From PALSA-129 sp963842505 (GTDB taxonomy: Bacteria > Acidobacteriota > Terriglobia > Bryobacterales > Bryobacteraceae), in NCBI GenBank assembly GCA_963842505.1, contig CAWJGZ010000001.1:2170001-2234000 (forward strand): a DNA stretch of 64,000 bases, read 5' to 3'. The notes under the pieces were generated by a model. The model did no database searches. It had not been told where the DNA came from and was given only the letters and a program-made list of their open reading frames with translations. The translations under genes were made by a program, and so were the position numbers. This document shows, one piece after another, positions 33,095 through 42,171 of the stretch; within the stretch, counting starts at the first letter, position 1; every line of letters begins with the position of its first letter.

Positions 33095-35980
33095 CTATTG
33101 CAAAGTAAGGTAAGCCCCGGCTTGTGTCGAAATTCCGTTCACCTTTAACACCACCAGGTTGTCGCCGCTTGGCGCAGCGGGCACCAGGATGTCGAACTGG
33201 TACTCGCCCGGCGCGACCAGACCGGCAAACTGCACCGTGGCGTTCACGACGCCAATGGTACATGTCACTGTGTTGGCCGTCGGCGGCGCGCCGCTGAAGG
33301 TTTGGCCGAAGTTGGTTGGTGGATTGGTTGGCCCGAAGCCCGTGCCGAAGAGCAGAATGATGTCGCCGGCTTTGGCCGGCACAGTTCCCACACCGGTGCC
33401 TAACGGAACCCCGGGATACAGGCTCGTGGGCCCGAGAAACTGTCCGTCCGACTGCACCGCCGCAACGTACTTCCCGCTCGCCGCGCTGAAGGTAAACAAT
33501 GCGGGCGCAAAGGCCGCTTCGGTTGCGTTCATGACGTTGCTGGGCTGGCTCGCGTAGGTGACTTGCACGGGCACTGGGCCAGTGGCCGCATCAGACGGCG
33601 CGAGTACGTTGAGTTGCGTGGGGCTTACGAAATACACGTAGGCCGGCTTGTTATCTATGGTGACGCTCACCTGGTCGATCTGCGTGGGTAGATTCGGGCC
33701 GTTAAAATCCGCGGCGGTCCAGATGCGCGTGGTACCGGCGAGATTCGTGCCCTTAATGGTTACCCACGAGCCTTGCGAAAAGCCGGGAACGAAGCTCGCT
33801 CCGTTGTCAACTTCGGCGACAAAGGATGAATTGGGCGTAAGGATCCGAATGCGCTCGTTATAGCTATCCACCACGTAGATGTTGCCGCTGCCGTCGAGAG
33901 CCGCGCCGGCGATGCTACTATAGTGCGCGTTCATCGCCGGGCCTCCGTCACCGCCGTAGCTGCATATCCAGTCCCAGGCGTCCTCGGGCTGCCCCTCGGC
34001 GATGGTGTGGATGATGCCGTCCGGCGTGACCACCCGAAGCGCATTTCCGAAATAGTCTGCGATGTACACATTTCCGGCTGGATCGATCGCCAGGCCCCAG
34101 GGACCATTGAGCGCGGCGTGCGCCGCCGGTCCACCATCCCCGGTCTCGGCTGCCCTGCCGGTTCCGGCAAAAGTCGAGATGATCCCCTTTGGCGTGATTT
34201 CCCGGACGCGATTAGCGGCGCGATCGGCGAAATACAGATTACCCGCCGCGTCGAAGGCCAAGCCGTAGGGCTGTTGGATGTTAGCTTGCGTGGCCGGTCC
34301 GCCGTCACCACTCGTGACGCCACCGACGCCTGTGCCAGCGACGATCGAGATGCTTCCGCCCGCCGTCACCTTGCGTATCTGGTGGTTCCCCGTGTCGGAA
34401 ACATAAAGCGATCCGGAAGAGTCGATTGCCAGACCGTTGATCGTACCGGAAAGATTGGCGTTGCCAGCGACGGTGCTAATCACCCCGTCCGTGCCGATGA
34501 GCCTCACCGTCGCGGGGACCGGATCGTCGCCTCCGCCGGCGCTGAAGTAGACATTCCCCGCGGCATCTAAGGCGATCGCATTCACGGGATTTTGTATCGA
34601 CGCCGCGGTAGCCGGTCCTCCATCACCTGCGTTGACGACTATATTAGTCGCCTCGGTTCCCGTTCGCTCCTGTCCGGCGATCGTGTGGATCACATGGTCC
34701 GTATCGATCTTGCGGACTGTGTTCCCGTCGCCTATGTAGAAGTTCCCCTGGCTGTCTGACGCCAGGGCGGACGTAAAGCGGTCGAGCGCAGCGTTGGCGG
34801 CAAGGGCGCCGTCCAGCGCGAAATGGCGGCCGCCGAAGGCCAGATTGACGATGCTGTCAGCCGCCGTCACCCTCAGGACTGCGTAATCGTCCGTAGAGAT
34901 GTAGATGTCGCCGGCCGCGGACACGGCGACGCCATTGCTCACACTGAGTCCCGCCTGAGCAGCCGCTCCTCCCAACCCGCTGATGCCGTTGGTACCGATT
35001 CCGGCCAATGTGGAAATGGTGCCGCTTGCGGCGATTCGCCGGACGCAGTAGTTACCATAATCCACGACATATACGCTTCCGCCCGCGTCTCCTGCGATAT
35101 GACTCGGATACAACAATGCGGCCTTGGTTGCCTGCCCTCCGTCGCCGCCATAACCCCCTATGCCGTTGCCGGCGAAGGCGCTGATGTTGCCGTTGGGCGT
35201 GATTTCGCGAACCCGGTTGGCGATGTTATCGGACACGTACATGGTACCCGAAGCATCGATGTAAAGACCAAAGGGAATCCCAAAGGTCGCTTTGGTCGCC
35301 GGGCCACCGTCCCCGGTGTTTCCCGACGCGCCCGTTCCGGCGAAAATGCTAAACGTGCCATCCGGCGCGATCTTGGCGATCTGCTGGTGTTGGCCGGGTG
35401 TGGGCCAGTCACCCATTGCGAGATACAGATTTCCGACGCTGTCAAACGCGATCCCTAAGAACGTGAAGCCCGTTCCCGGCGTGGGCAAGCCAAGTGCATT
35501 GCCATCCACGAAGGTGCTGATGGTGCCGTTGGCCGCCGCTATCCGCCGCACACGGTTGTTCCCGCCGTCCGAGATGTAGATGTTGCCGCCGGCGTCGATG
35601 GCGAGGCCCATGATGGTTGAGCTGACTTGCGCCTGGTTGGCGGGACCGCCGTCCCCGCTGAAGCCGGCCTGACCTGTGCCGGCGACGTTGGTAATGATCC
35701 CGTCAGGGGTGACCTTCCGGACGCTCGCATTGCCTTGATCCACCATGTACAGGTTGCCGGTGCGGTCAAAGAGCAGCGGTCCCGGCCAACTCAGAAAAGC
35801 GGATGCCGCCGGGCCGCCATTCCCCAGCGGGATTTCACCGGCAAACGTGTTGACGGTGTAGGTGGGCAGAGCCGTTTGGCCGAAAGATGTCCCTGCCACG
35901 AGCAGGCACACCAGCAGTGTTGGTCTCAGTCCTTTCCGTTCCGGCCGCGTGTGACCAGTACCGGGAGTTTTGCTCATCAT
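33095..35980 (-). CDS. Secreted NHL-repeat protein with TIGR03437 C-terminal domain, copy 1
   Basis: 961 residues. ATG 35980 follows GAGGG. A signal peptide (LRPTLLVCLLVAGTSFGQT) is followed by about a dozen NHL repeats of roughly 50 residues, with the pattern GDGGPAxxAxxxxPxGLAxDxxGNxYxxDxxNxRVRxI. From about residue 725 comes VDNGASFVPGFSQGSWVTIK and a long beta-rich region with ILLFGTGFGPTNPP, ending GAYLTLQ: the TIGR03437 C-terminal domain of Solibacter-type proteins. NHL repeats form beta-propellers; these very large exported proteins are of unknown function. The repeats give regular DNA periodicity of about 160 bp. Copy 2 lies at 56417-59365. Confidence 0.9.
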   Translation of the reverse strand: MMSKTPGTGHTRPERKGLRPTLLVCLLVAGTSFGQTALPTYTVNTFAGEIPLGNGGPAASAFLSWPGPLLFDRTGNLYMVDQGNASVRKVTPDGIITNVAGTGQAGFSGDGGPANQAQVSSTIMGLAIDAGGNIYISDGGNNRVRRIAAANGTISTFVDGNALGLPTPGTGFTFLGIAFDSVGNLYLAMGDWPTPGQHQQIAKIAPDGTFSIFAGTGASGNTGDGGPATKATFGIPFGLYIDASGTMYVSDNIANRVREITPNGNISAFAGNGIGGYGGDGGQATKAALLYPSHIAGDAGGSVYVVDYGNYCVRRIAASGTISTLAGIGTNGISGLGGAAAQAGLSVSNGVAVSAAGDIYISTDDYAVLRVTAADSIVNLAFGGRHFALDGALAANAALDRFTSALASDSQGNFYIGDGNTVRKIDTDHVIHTIAGQERTGTEATNIVVNAGDGGPATAASIQNPVNAIALDAAGNVYFSAGGGDDPVPATVRLIGTDGVISTVAGNANLSGTINGLAIDSSGSLYVSDTGNHQIRKVTAGGSISIVAGTGVGGVTSGDGGPATQANIQQPYGLAFDAAGNLYFADRAANRVREITPKGIISTFAGTGRAAETGDGGPAAHAALNGPWGLAIDPAGNVYIADYFGNALRVVTPDGIIHTIAEGQPEDAWDWICSYGGDGGPAMNAHYSSIAGAALDGSGNIYVVDSYNERIRILTPNSSFVAEVDNGASFVPGFSQGSWVTIKGTNLAGTTRIWTAADFNGPNLPTQIDQVSVTIDNKPAYVYFVSPTQLNVLAPSDAATGPVPVQVTYASQPSNVMNATEAAFAPALFTFSAASGKYVAAVQSDGQFLGPTSLYPGVPLGTGVGTVPAKAGDIILLFGTGFGPTNPPTNFGQTFSGAPPTANTVTCTIGVVNATVQFAGLVAPGEYQFDILVPAAPSGDNLVVLKVNGISTQAGAYLTLQ

Positions 35981-36076
35981 GGTCTTTTCCCTCTGGAAGT
36001 CTGGGGCTATACAGTGGGCAGGCCCTCTTGGTCCACGCGCGGCCTCCTGCCCCGGCCCCTATGCGGGACCCTTCCG

Positions 36077-36283
36077 TTACTGAATCGTTATGGTTAGTGA
36101 CGTAGTACCGTAATAGTCTCCGCCAGGGCCAATCGTTCTCGACAGGTTGCCTAGGGCCTGGATTGCACAGGCGGCATTCACTTCCACCACGAATACTGCG
36201 AGGAGACAAACCAGCCGAAGAACACGGCGAAAAGAATTCAGCCCGCCCGAAACCCAGGAAGGCCTGTGTTCGCATCGACTCAT
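36077..36283 (-). CDS. Possible short secreted protein or gene remnant
   Basis: From ATG 36283 the minus strand encodes 68 residues with a signal-like hydrophobic segment (VLRLVCLLAVFVVEVNAACA) and an end GGDYYGTTSLTITIQ. It lies 97 bp upstream of the NHL gene on the same strand. I recognise no family. The abrupt join between a signal peptide and a strand-like end suggests the remains of a longer secreted protein. Confidence 0.3.
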   Translation of the reverse strand: MSRCEHRPSWVSGGLNSFRRVLRLVCLLAVFVVEVNAACAIQALGNLSRTIGPGGDYYGTTSLTITIQ

Positions 36284-36685
36284 GTCAGGCTTCCCTATCC
36301 GACCTGCATCCTCATTTCCGGACGCACCGCGCGGCAAGCCGCAACCAGCGTACTTCTAAAAGAGCCCAAAGGGCGAAAGGTGCGAGCGGGCCCGGATTCT
36401 AACGCCCCGTTCCGGGGCTAATGGTCTTGCGCGGGGTTCCCAGTGCTAGCGCACTGCGCTATTCTCTTTCGTCCTACGGACTTGGGCCGCGGAAAAATCT
36501 TCGCGGCCCGCAAAGAAACAAAAACGTAGTAGTACAGAACCGATTCAGTATACATCCAGCCGCCACCCTCGGCGAGGTTTGAATTTGGAGAGAATTACTC
36601 GGCCTGGCTTGGCGGCCTGCGGGAGGATTTCCCAAGCTGGCGCCGGCTCAGCGGGAACGGGCGTCCACCAGTGGGCGGGATACAT
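36284..36685. other. Gene-poor region with hairpins
   Basis: No supported gene. GGGCCGCG (36484-36491) pairs with CGCGGCCC (36502-36509), a strong hairpin resembling a terminator; CGCCCCGTTCCGGGGC near 36402-36418 is another. Confidence 0.4.
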
Positions 36686-36763
36686 ATGCGCTACAGCATC
36701 GTAGACGGCGACGATATTACGATTGCCAAAACCCTGATGGAAGCGCGAAAGAAAACCGCGTGA
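36686..36763 (+). pseudogene. C-terminal remnant of a phage-type tyrosine integrase
   Basis: From 36686 the plus strand reads MRYSIVDGDDITIAKTLMEA then RKKTA and a stop. The RY.IV...D pattern with a helical tail resembles the extreme C-terminus of tyrosine integrases, just after the catalytic Tyr (..YrRYaIV). The catalytic part itself is not found upstream. A decayed tRNA 3' end lies about 380 bp downstream on the opposite strand, as expected next to an integration site. Confidence 0.35.
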
Positions 36764-37142
36764 CTGTGCCCATACTGTGCCCGCGAAGTCGTGGCGTCTC
36801 CTAATTTAGAAGGGACGGACGGTGAGGCCGGCATCACCTGCGCGTTTCTTGAAATCGGCAGCCATCGACGACCCGGCAGGGAGTGAGAACGAAACGGTTG
36901 GGCTTCCCATCCAAGTTTCCGCCTTGGCATTGTTGGCGGAAAACACGACTTGGTCGCCGGTGGTAGCTTGCGTGATATCAGGCATATGGATTCGATTCTA
37001 GCGGCACTCTCCCCCTCAGCAAAGCCGATCTGCTGTACTCGTCCCGGTGGGCGCCGTCCAAACAATGGGCACAATTACGGGCACAATCGCAAAAAGAAAG
37101 GGCCGATCATTTCTGACCGACCCTTGTTAACTACTTTTTTTT
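36764..37142. other. Gene-poor region between integrase remnant and att-like site
   Basis: Contains repeated GGGCACAAT blocks near 37068-37088, and short frames in both directions with no recognisable product. Confidence 0.3.
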
Positions 37143-37145
37143 CTA

Positions 37146-37176
37146 TGGGTGCGGAGAGGGGGACTTGAACTCTCGC
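37146..37176 (-). other. tRNA 3'-end fragment, probable attachment-site remnant
   Basis: The minus strand contains TTCAAGTCCCCCTCTCCGCA followed by CCCA: a T-loop (TTCAAGT), the 3' side of the T-stem and acceptor, and discriminator of a leucine- or serine-type tRNA. The 5' T-stem strand does not pair (GAGAG where GGGGG is needed) and no 5' tRNA half precedes it. A tRNA 3' end without a tRNA is the typical trace left by an integrated element. Confidence 0.5.
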
Positions 37177-37510
37177 AGCCCACTGAAACACGTAAGTTAT
37201 ACACGACAAGAACTTCTCAAAATACCAGAAGGGCCAGAAGCACGCCCTCAAGTCACACGACAAGTCACACGGGCCTTCCAGAAGCACGTTGCCGCCGGCA
37301 AAATCGCCGGTACGACACCACCGGAACCCGCCCGGTGGTCGTGAACGGCGTTTCACGGGAGGAATCCTGGCAGCGCCGGGGAAGCCTCCCGTCTGGAAGC
37401 CGTGAAATAGGCAGCCGGCAGGCGAAACCGCCTGCCCTCCCCCGGTTTCTTCTACCGCACATCTCGGATGCGGACGGCTCTATGCAACTCGTTCGGACGA
37501 GAGAGAGCGG
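37177..37510. other. Gene-poor region
   Basis: No supported gene. A duplicated CAAGTCACACG(A/G) motif at about 37250-37270 and a GGCAGGCG..CGCCTGCC hairpin at about 37411-37436 are visible. Confidence 0.3.
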
Positions 37511-37645
37511 TTATCTGTTCGGGCGGGGCGGTGGTGGCGGCGGCGGGATATTTGGAGCGCGCACCGGTGGAGGCGGTTGCACGACAGTCTTGCGCAAAGG
37601 AACAGGGTTAGCTGGGGGAGCTGGTTGTGTCGGTTGTTGTGCCAT
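37511..37645 (-). CDS. Proline-rich mini-protein, 44 residues
   Basis: ATG 37645 to TAA 37511. The protein starts MAQQPTQPAPPANPVPLRKT and ends with NIPPPPPPPRPNR; about 40% of residues are proline. No family recognised. It begins 51 bp after the stop of the membrane-protein gene on the same strand, suggesting a two-gene unit in which the mini-protein could bind an SH3-like domain or the membrane partner. Coding status is inferred from the context and the clean frame, not from homology. Confidence 0.45.
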   Translation of the reverse strand: MAQQPTQPAPPANPVPLRKTVVQPPPPVRAPNIPPPPPPPRPNR

Positions 37646-37695
37646 TTCGTCCTCTGCCTTCAGTTTAGTTCGTTTAGGTGGAGCGGCGGAGCCCT

Positions 37696-38382
37696 CTAGG
37701 TGCCGGCGCGTCGAGATTCTCGCTCCGGAAAGGGGGATTTGCCAACGGCGAATACGCGCTTGTCGATGGATGGGTCATGAATTGCAGCCACGCAGTATAT
37801 GAGATCGGCACGTAAGAACATATGCTGATATGGCAGCGAAACGTAGTCCTTTGTGCCTTCGTCGTAGACTGCGGGTTCAGTCAGCACCAGATCACGTTCT
37901 CCCCGTTCCACCGTAACATCACAAGCACGCACGAAACCGACATAGGTCGCTTGGTTTTCGAGTGTGACGGCGACCATGTGTTTCGGCGTGCATCGCCGCA
38001 CGAAGACGTCCCAGGCGCACGGATACCCAGAAGAGAGGCGCCTGACAACCAGGGCTGCCCCAGCACCCACGGCGGCACCTGAAAAACAATGACCGAGGTA
38101 TCCGAATGCAATAGGTACCGTAGTAGGCATTAGCCGTAGCAGCTCAGCGTCGGGAGGCGTGTTGAAGAGCACCGGGAGAATATATGCGGGCTCTGGCGCG
38201 CCAATCAGGCACAAGAGGCAATACACCGCAAGGCCAACGATGCTGAACCCCAATACCCGCAAGGCAAATGTCCATTGACTCTCGCCCCACCTCACGCCAA
38301 CGAGCGTGCGGTAACACCACTCGCCAAGTGCTCCAGGCAAGAGTGCCATCGCGAGAATGAAAGCGACCTTTAGGTCAGGCAC
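37696..38382 (-). CDS. Membrane protein, possibly DUF6338-like
   Basis: 228 residues with three or four hydrophobic segments in the first half (VAFILAMALLPGALG, FALRVLGFSIVGLAVYCLLC, VPIAFGYLGHCFSGAAVGAG). The cytosolic second half is beta-rich: VAVTLENQATYVGFVRACDV, then TVERGERDLVLTEPAVYD and KDYVSLPYQHMFLRADLI, an SH3- or Sm-like barrel pattern. That layout recalls DUF6338 membrane proteins, often found near mobile or defence genes, but I assign this only tentatively. The proline-rich mini-protein encoded directly downstream could be a ligand of the barrel. Confidence 0.6.
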   Translation of the reverse strand: MPDLKVAFILAMALLPGALGEWCYRTLVGVRWGESQWTFALRVLGFSIVGLAVYCLLCLIGAPEPAYILPVLFNTPPDAELLRLMPTTVPIAFGYLGHCFSGAAVGAGAALVVRRLSSGYPCAWDVFVRRCTPKHMVAVTLENQATYVGFVRACDVTVERGERDLVLTEPAVYDEGTKDYVSLPYQHMFLRADLIYCVAAIHDPSIDKRVFAVGKSPFPERESRRAGT

Positions 38383-38971
38383 CGTTCAACTTCAAATCAT
38401 ACCATCGGGCCTTGAACGATGCAGACAACACCAGCCGGGCGGAGCTCTCGCCGATTTGCCAGCCAGGGATGTAAGCCACAAACGGCGTCCTGGTGACATC
38501 AGTCCAGGGGAAGTCCCCCTCTCATCAACTGGCAAGGCAGCCGCGGGCGGCGGATAAGAGCACGAGCGGCGCCGCGCGGGGCCGCTTCCGCGTGCACGCG
38601 AGTGTGACGGGCGCGCCATGACCGCCGGGCCGCTCGCGCGCCTGGCCCCGACTGCGCGCGGAGGGGAGAACGCGCCACGCCGTCGTTCCCGCCGCGCTGG
38701 CGCCGAGCCGGCGTGACGGGCACGCGGGCGGCGGCGAGAACCACGAGCAGCGCCGCTCGGGCCACTGCGCACGTGCGTGGGAGGCTGGCGGACGCGCCGG
38801 GGCCACGTGTGCGATCCCGACGACTCGGCTGACGTGAACGGCGTATCAGGGGAGCGTTCGGCGCCAGGTGCCACACTTCCCACCATGACTTCCCGTGCTT
38901 GATCCCATGGGACGTCAATAGGCGGTTACAATCAGAGAGAACCATCCACCGCAAAACTCGGGATTCCTTCT
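38383..38971. other. Non-coding region with very GC-rich core (38521-38815)
   Basis: The core is far richer in G+C than the flanks, and long open frames appear on both strands only because stop codons are rare in it; their translations are low-complexity Arg/Ala/Pro. Two similar segments, GGCGGATAAGAGCACGAGCG (from about 38548) and GGCGGCGAGAACCACGAGCA (from about 38729), lie 180 bp apart in the same direction, suggesting an imperfect duplication. Confidence 0.5.
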
Positions 38972-39568
38972 TTATTTCCCCGTTGGTTTGGCGGCGGTAG
39001 ATTTTTGTTCGTAGTCGAGAGCCTCGCGGTACTGCCGCTCGAGTACGTGCAAATCGAATGCCGCCGGTAACTTGCCCTCGTTTTGAAATCGCTTGTCCAC
39101 CTCAAACTCGGCCAGCAGCGCAGGCGACTCATTCGGATTGCCCATCACGTGAACTTTCTCGTGAACCAGCACGCCGGCCACGGCAAACGCAATCCAAGGG
39201 CTTGAGTGCGTGTAGGCATCCACAAAGGGCTGGTGCGAATCCAGGTTAATATAGATCGGCCACGCGGCTGAAATCGAGAATGCGAACGCATGCCGCGCCT
39301 TCTCGCGCAGGTCCGCATGAGCAGCCAGATCCGGATGCGCTTTCAGAAACCCGGCAAAATCCTGGATCACCACCAGGTGGTCTGCATCACAGGGGAATCG
39401 CTGTTCGGGGGAAAGCTCGCGCCACGCTGCCCTGATCACGGGAATCCCGGTACACGGCTGGGGTCTGGTGGCGGGAACTGAAACAGGCTTCCCCTCCGCG
39501 GGATTCTGTTGGCCATAGCATGAAGCGATGGTAAGGATGACTGCCCCAAAGTGTTTTGCAAAGTTCAT
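38972..39568 (-). CDS. Secreted putative zinc metallopeptidase (HExxH)
   Basis: 198 residues. A signal peptide (FAKHFGAVILTIASCYGQ) precedes a mature domain with VAGVLVHEKVHVMGNPNES. HEKVH at residues 136-140 fits the HExxH zinc motif, preceded by hydrophobic residues as in gluzincins, and Glu154 or Glu156 in LLAEFEVDKRF could be the third ligand. The region ELSPEQRFPCDADHLVVIQD resembles nothing I know. No prodomain or protease family was assigned; the short length points to a compact peptidase or an inactive relative. It is divergent from the winged-helix/propeller gene at 39762. Confidence 0.6.
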   Translation of the reverse strand: MNFAKHFGAVILTIASCYGQQNPAEGKPVSVPATRPQPCTGIPVIRAAWRELSPEQRFPCDADHLVVIQDFAGFLKAHPDLAAHADLREKARHAFAFSISAAWPIYINLDSHQPFVDAYTHSSPWIAFAVAGVLVHEKVHVMGNPNESPALLAEFEVDKRFQNEGKLPAAFDLHVLERQYREALDYEQKSTAAKPTGK

Positions 39569-39761
39569 TTCGGCCCCGCCTCCTCGCGGTAGTCGAAGTC
39601 AGTTTGGGGTGGCTCCTGGCATCCGGACCATACTCTGGCGGTAACCCGCGGGTAACTCGTACCTATCCAGCCAACCGATTGAAATCACCTAACTTGTACG
39701 GACAAACAGGCTGCAGAAACAGATGTGCTAGACTCGAATTCATCTCAATGAAGGGGACTCA

Positions 39762-41885
39762 GTGAGCACTGGGCCTGGCCGTATAGTCCGTTTCGGAGCG
39801 TTCAAGGCCAACCTCCAGACGTTGGAACTGCACAAGTCGGGATTGCGCATCCGGATTCAGGACAAGCCGATGATGCTGCTGGCTGCCCTCATTGAACGTC
39901 CCGGCGAAGTTGTCGCACGCGAAGAACTCCAGCAGCGCCTCTGGCCGGACGTGGAGTATCTGGATTTCGAGCACGGCCTCAACATGGCCGTGAAGAAACT
40001 CCGAGCTGCTCTGAACGATTCCCCGGACTCCCCGCGATACATTGAAACTCTGGCCCGCAAGGGATACCGCTTTATTGCGCCCTTGGAATCCGCCGAGCAC
40101 GAAGCCGTTTCCGTTAGCCCGCCCGACGCCGGGTTTCCAACTCGCCGCTGGAAGATTCCCGCAATCTTAGCCTCTGCCGGCGTTTTGATTCTTCTGGCGA
40201 CGGTGCCCTTCATCCTGCCCCAACCGCCACAGATCAAAATCTCGCCGTTGCTATCCAGTTCGTTCACCGTTCCAGGCATCCGGTTTTCACCGGACGGCCG
40301 GGAACTCGTTTATACGGCGGCCGCGGAGTCAGGAGGGCACCGGAAGCTGTGGGTGAAAGCGCTGGGGATTGCCCCGGCCCGCCGCCTCACGGATGATGCG
40401 GATGCGCCCCACAATGAGAGCTTACCCAGGTGGGTGCCGGACGGAAGCGGCATCTCATTTCTCCGTTCGGGCGACATCCTGGGGGCGTCGCTTTTCATAG
40501 TGCCAGTCGGCGGCGGCACGCCTCGCAAGCTGATGGATTTAGGGCGCTGCCAAGGCTACTGGTGGGCTCCGGATGCGAAATCCGTGGTTGCCTCACTGGT
40601 GGAGCCCGACGGCGCACCCAGCCTCTACCGCGTCATCGTGGCTAGCGGACAGCGGCAGCGCCTCACAGCTCCTGCGCAGCAATTATCGAACGCCAATACT
40701 CAGCTGGTTGGCGACACTGCACCGCAGTTTTCGCCCGACGGAAAATGGATCGCGTTCGTTCGTCGTCTGGCCAGCGGTCCGGTCCTGATGGTGATGCCGG
40801 CGGCGGGCGGCGAGGCCAAAGAGCTGACCCATCTCGGCTTCTCGCTCTTCGACTTTGATTGGACTCCCACCAGTCGCGAACTCATCGTTTCAGGAAAAGG
40901 CGAGGCGCCATTCCCGTCCCTCTATCGGGTATCGCTTTCCGGCGGGCGGCGTTCGCCCCTCTCCATCGGCAATGCGGGTGAAATAGGGCCAGTCGCAGTT
41001 TCGCTCACTGGCTCGCGGATGGCGTATGGGGTGAAGACTCCACAATCCACCATCTGGCGGTACCAGCTGAGGCAGGGCCAGCCACCGGTGCCGCAGCGCG
41101 TAGTCGCGCAATCCCCGCACACTCAGACGTCGCCCGACTTTGCGCCCGATGGCAGCCGGTTTGCGTTTGCTTCCGATCGCAGCGGCAACATGGAGATCTA
41201 CACGGCCGATCGGGATGGCAGGAATCCCATCCAGCTCACTTCGTTCGGAACCGGTATGGCTGGGTGGCCGCGCTGGTCGCCGGACGGCAAACGGATCGCC
41301 TTCGATGCTCGCCCTTCGGGACACGCTCAAGTGTTTGTAGTGGACGCGGAAGGCGGCACGCCGCGGGCGCTCACTCCGGCAGCCGGCGATTCGGTGATGC
41401 CCGCGTGGTCTCCGGACGGGGCGTGGATCTATTACACTCTTTTCGACGGGAAAGGCGGCAGCGACATCTGGAAAGTGGCGTCGGCCGGCAGGACGGGCAC
41501 CCGCGTCACCACCATGAATGTCGCCGCCAGCCTTCCGGCAGCGGACGGCGCCCACGTGTTTGTGGAAAAGGTATCAGCTTCCGCCTTATTCTCCGTTCCG
41601 CTGTCGGGTGCCCCGGCTGTCCGGGTAGCCGGCCTGCCTGTGTCCTTTCCGGGCGCTACCACCGTGGCACAGACTGGGATCTACTTCTTCATGCGCAGTC
41701 CCGACGGTCATTTCCGCCAATTGATGTACTACAGTTTTGCGAAACAGCTGGCCGAACCGCTGCTATCGCTTCAGGGCGTCGCGTGGCCGCCGGCGATTTC
41801 AGTCTCGCGGGATGAAACGGAGATGCTGCTGGCGCAGAGTGAGGGCGTCATGTCCGAAGTAATGCTGGTGGAAAACTTCCGTTGA
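39762..41885 (+). CDS. Membrane-bound winged-helix regulator with TolB-like propeller, copy 1
   Basis: 707 residues from GTG 39762 (GGGGA upstream). An OmpR/PhoB-type winged helix occupies residues 10-105 (VREEL-type core VVAREELQQRLWPDVEYLDF, then RYIETLARKGYRF). One membrane segment follows (IPAILASAGVLILLATVPFI, about 130-150). Outside is a WD40/PD40 TolB-like beta-propeller, with repeated blades such as FSPDGKWIAFVRR, FAPDGSRFAFASDR and WSPDGKRIAFDA. The arrangement is like CadC/ToxR: a cytosolic DNA-binding domain linked to an external sensor. Ligand and target genes are unknown. It has the same architecture as the gene at 43813. Confidence 0.85.
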   Translation: MSTGPGRIVRFGAFKANLQTLELHKSGLRIRIQDKPMMLLAALIERPGEVVAREELQQRLWPDVEYLDFEHGLNMAVKKLRAALNDSPDSPRYIETLARKGYRFIAPLESAEHEAVSVSPPDAGFPTRRWKIPAILASAGVLILLATVPFILPQPPQIKISPLLSSSFTVPGIRFSPDGRELVYTAAAESGGHRKLWVKALGIAPARRLTDDADAPHNESLPRWVPDGSGISFLRSGDILGASLFIVPVGGGTPRKLMDLGRCQGYWWAPDAKSVVASLVEPDGAPSLYRVIVASGQRQRLTAPAQQLSNANTQLVGDTAPQFSPDGKWIAFVRRLASGPVLMVMPAAGGEAKELTHLGFSLFDFDWTPTSRELIVSGKGEAPFPSLYRVSLSGGRRSPLSIGNAGEIGPVAVSLTGSRMAYGVKTPQSTIWRYQLRQGQPPVPQRVVAQSPHTQTSPDFAPDGSRFAFASDRSGNMEIYTADRDGRNPIQLTSFGTGMAGWPRWSPDGKRIAFDARPSGHAQVFVVDAEGGTPRALTPAAGDSVMPAWSPDGAWIYYTLFDGKGGSDIWKVASAGRTGTRVTTMNVAASLPAADGAHVFVEKVSASALFSVPLSGAPAVRVAGLPVSFPGATTVAQTGIYFFMRSPDGHFRQLMYYSFAKQLAEPLLSLQGVAWPPAISVSRDETEMLLAQSEGVMSEVMLVENFR

Positions 41886-42171
41886 GTCTTAATCCTTAAA
41901 CCGGGGCCGTGTTGCGCCAGGAGAACATTGTGACGGTGTGGTACTGGATTAGTCTCGTGAAGTCCGCGTCACGTCAGGCTGGCCGCGAAACGCCCAGCCC
42001 GCGGATCTGGTATTCCTGGCTCGGGGCGATATTCACTGATAATGCTGCCCAAACCGCTGGCCGGCGCGGGGCTCTGGGAGTCGGCCAAGCTCATTCTACG
42101 AGAAGCAGCGTACAGGGCTCCGCCCAGACAGAGACTCGGGGCCAAGCGAGCCGATCCCCTCGCGCACAAAG
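41886..42171. other. Region upstream of IS110 fragment
   Basis: No intact gene. It may contain decayed IS110 sequence, but I could not read a continuous match. Confidence 0.3.

Noticed and set aside
33095..35980. Regular repeats as a CRISPR array
   Set aside because: The units are in-frame coding NHL repeats of about 160 bp, without short repeats separated by unique spacers.
36691..37074. A 127-codon leftward frame in the integration scar
   Set aside because: No domain, no ribosome-binding site, and it overlaps the integrase-like tail on the other strand.
37075..37356. A leftward protein containing RVQVPLSAPI
   Set aside because: This is a translation of the tRNA 3' fragment, a familiar artefact.
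38392..38886. Open frames of 93-164 codons in the GC-rich block
   Set aside because: Low-complexity Arg/Ala/Pro translations in several frames at once, caused by lack of stops in GC-rich DNA.
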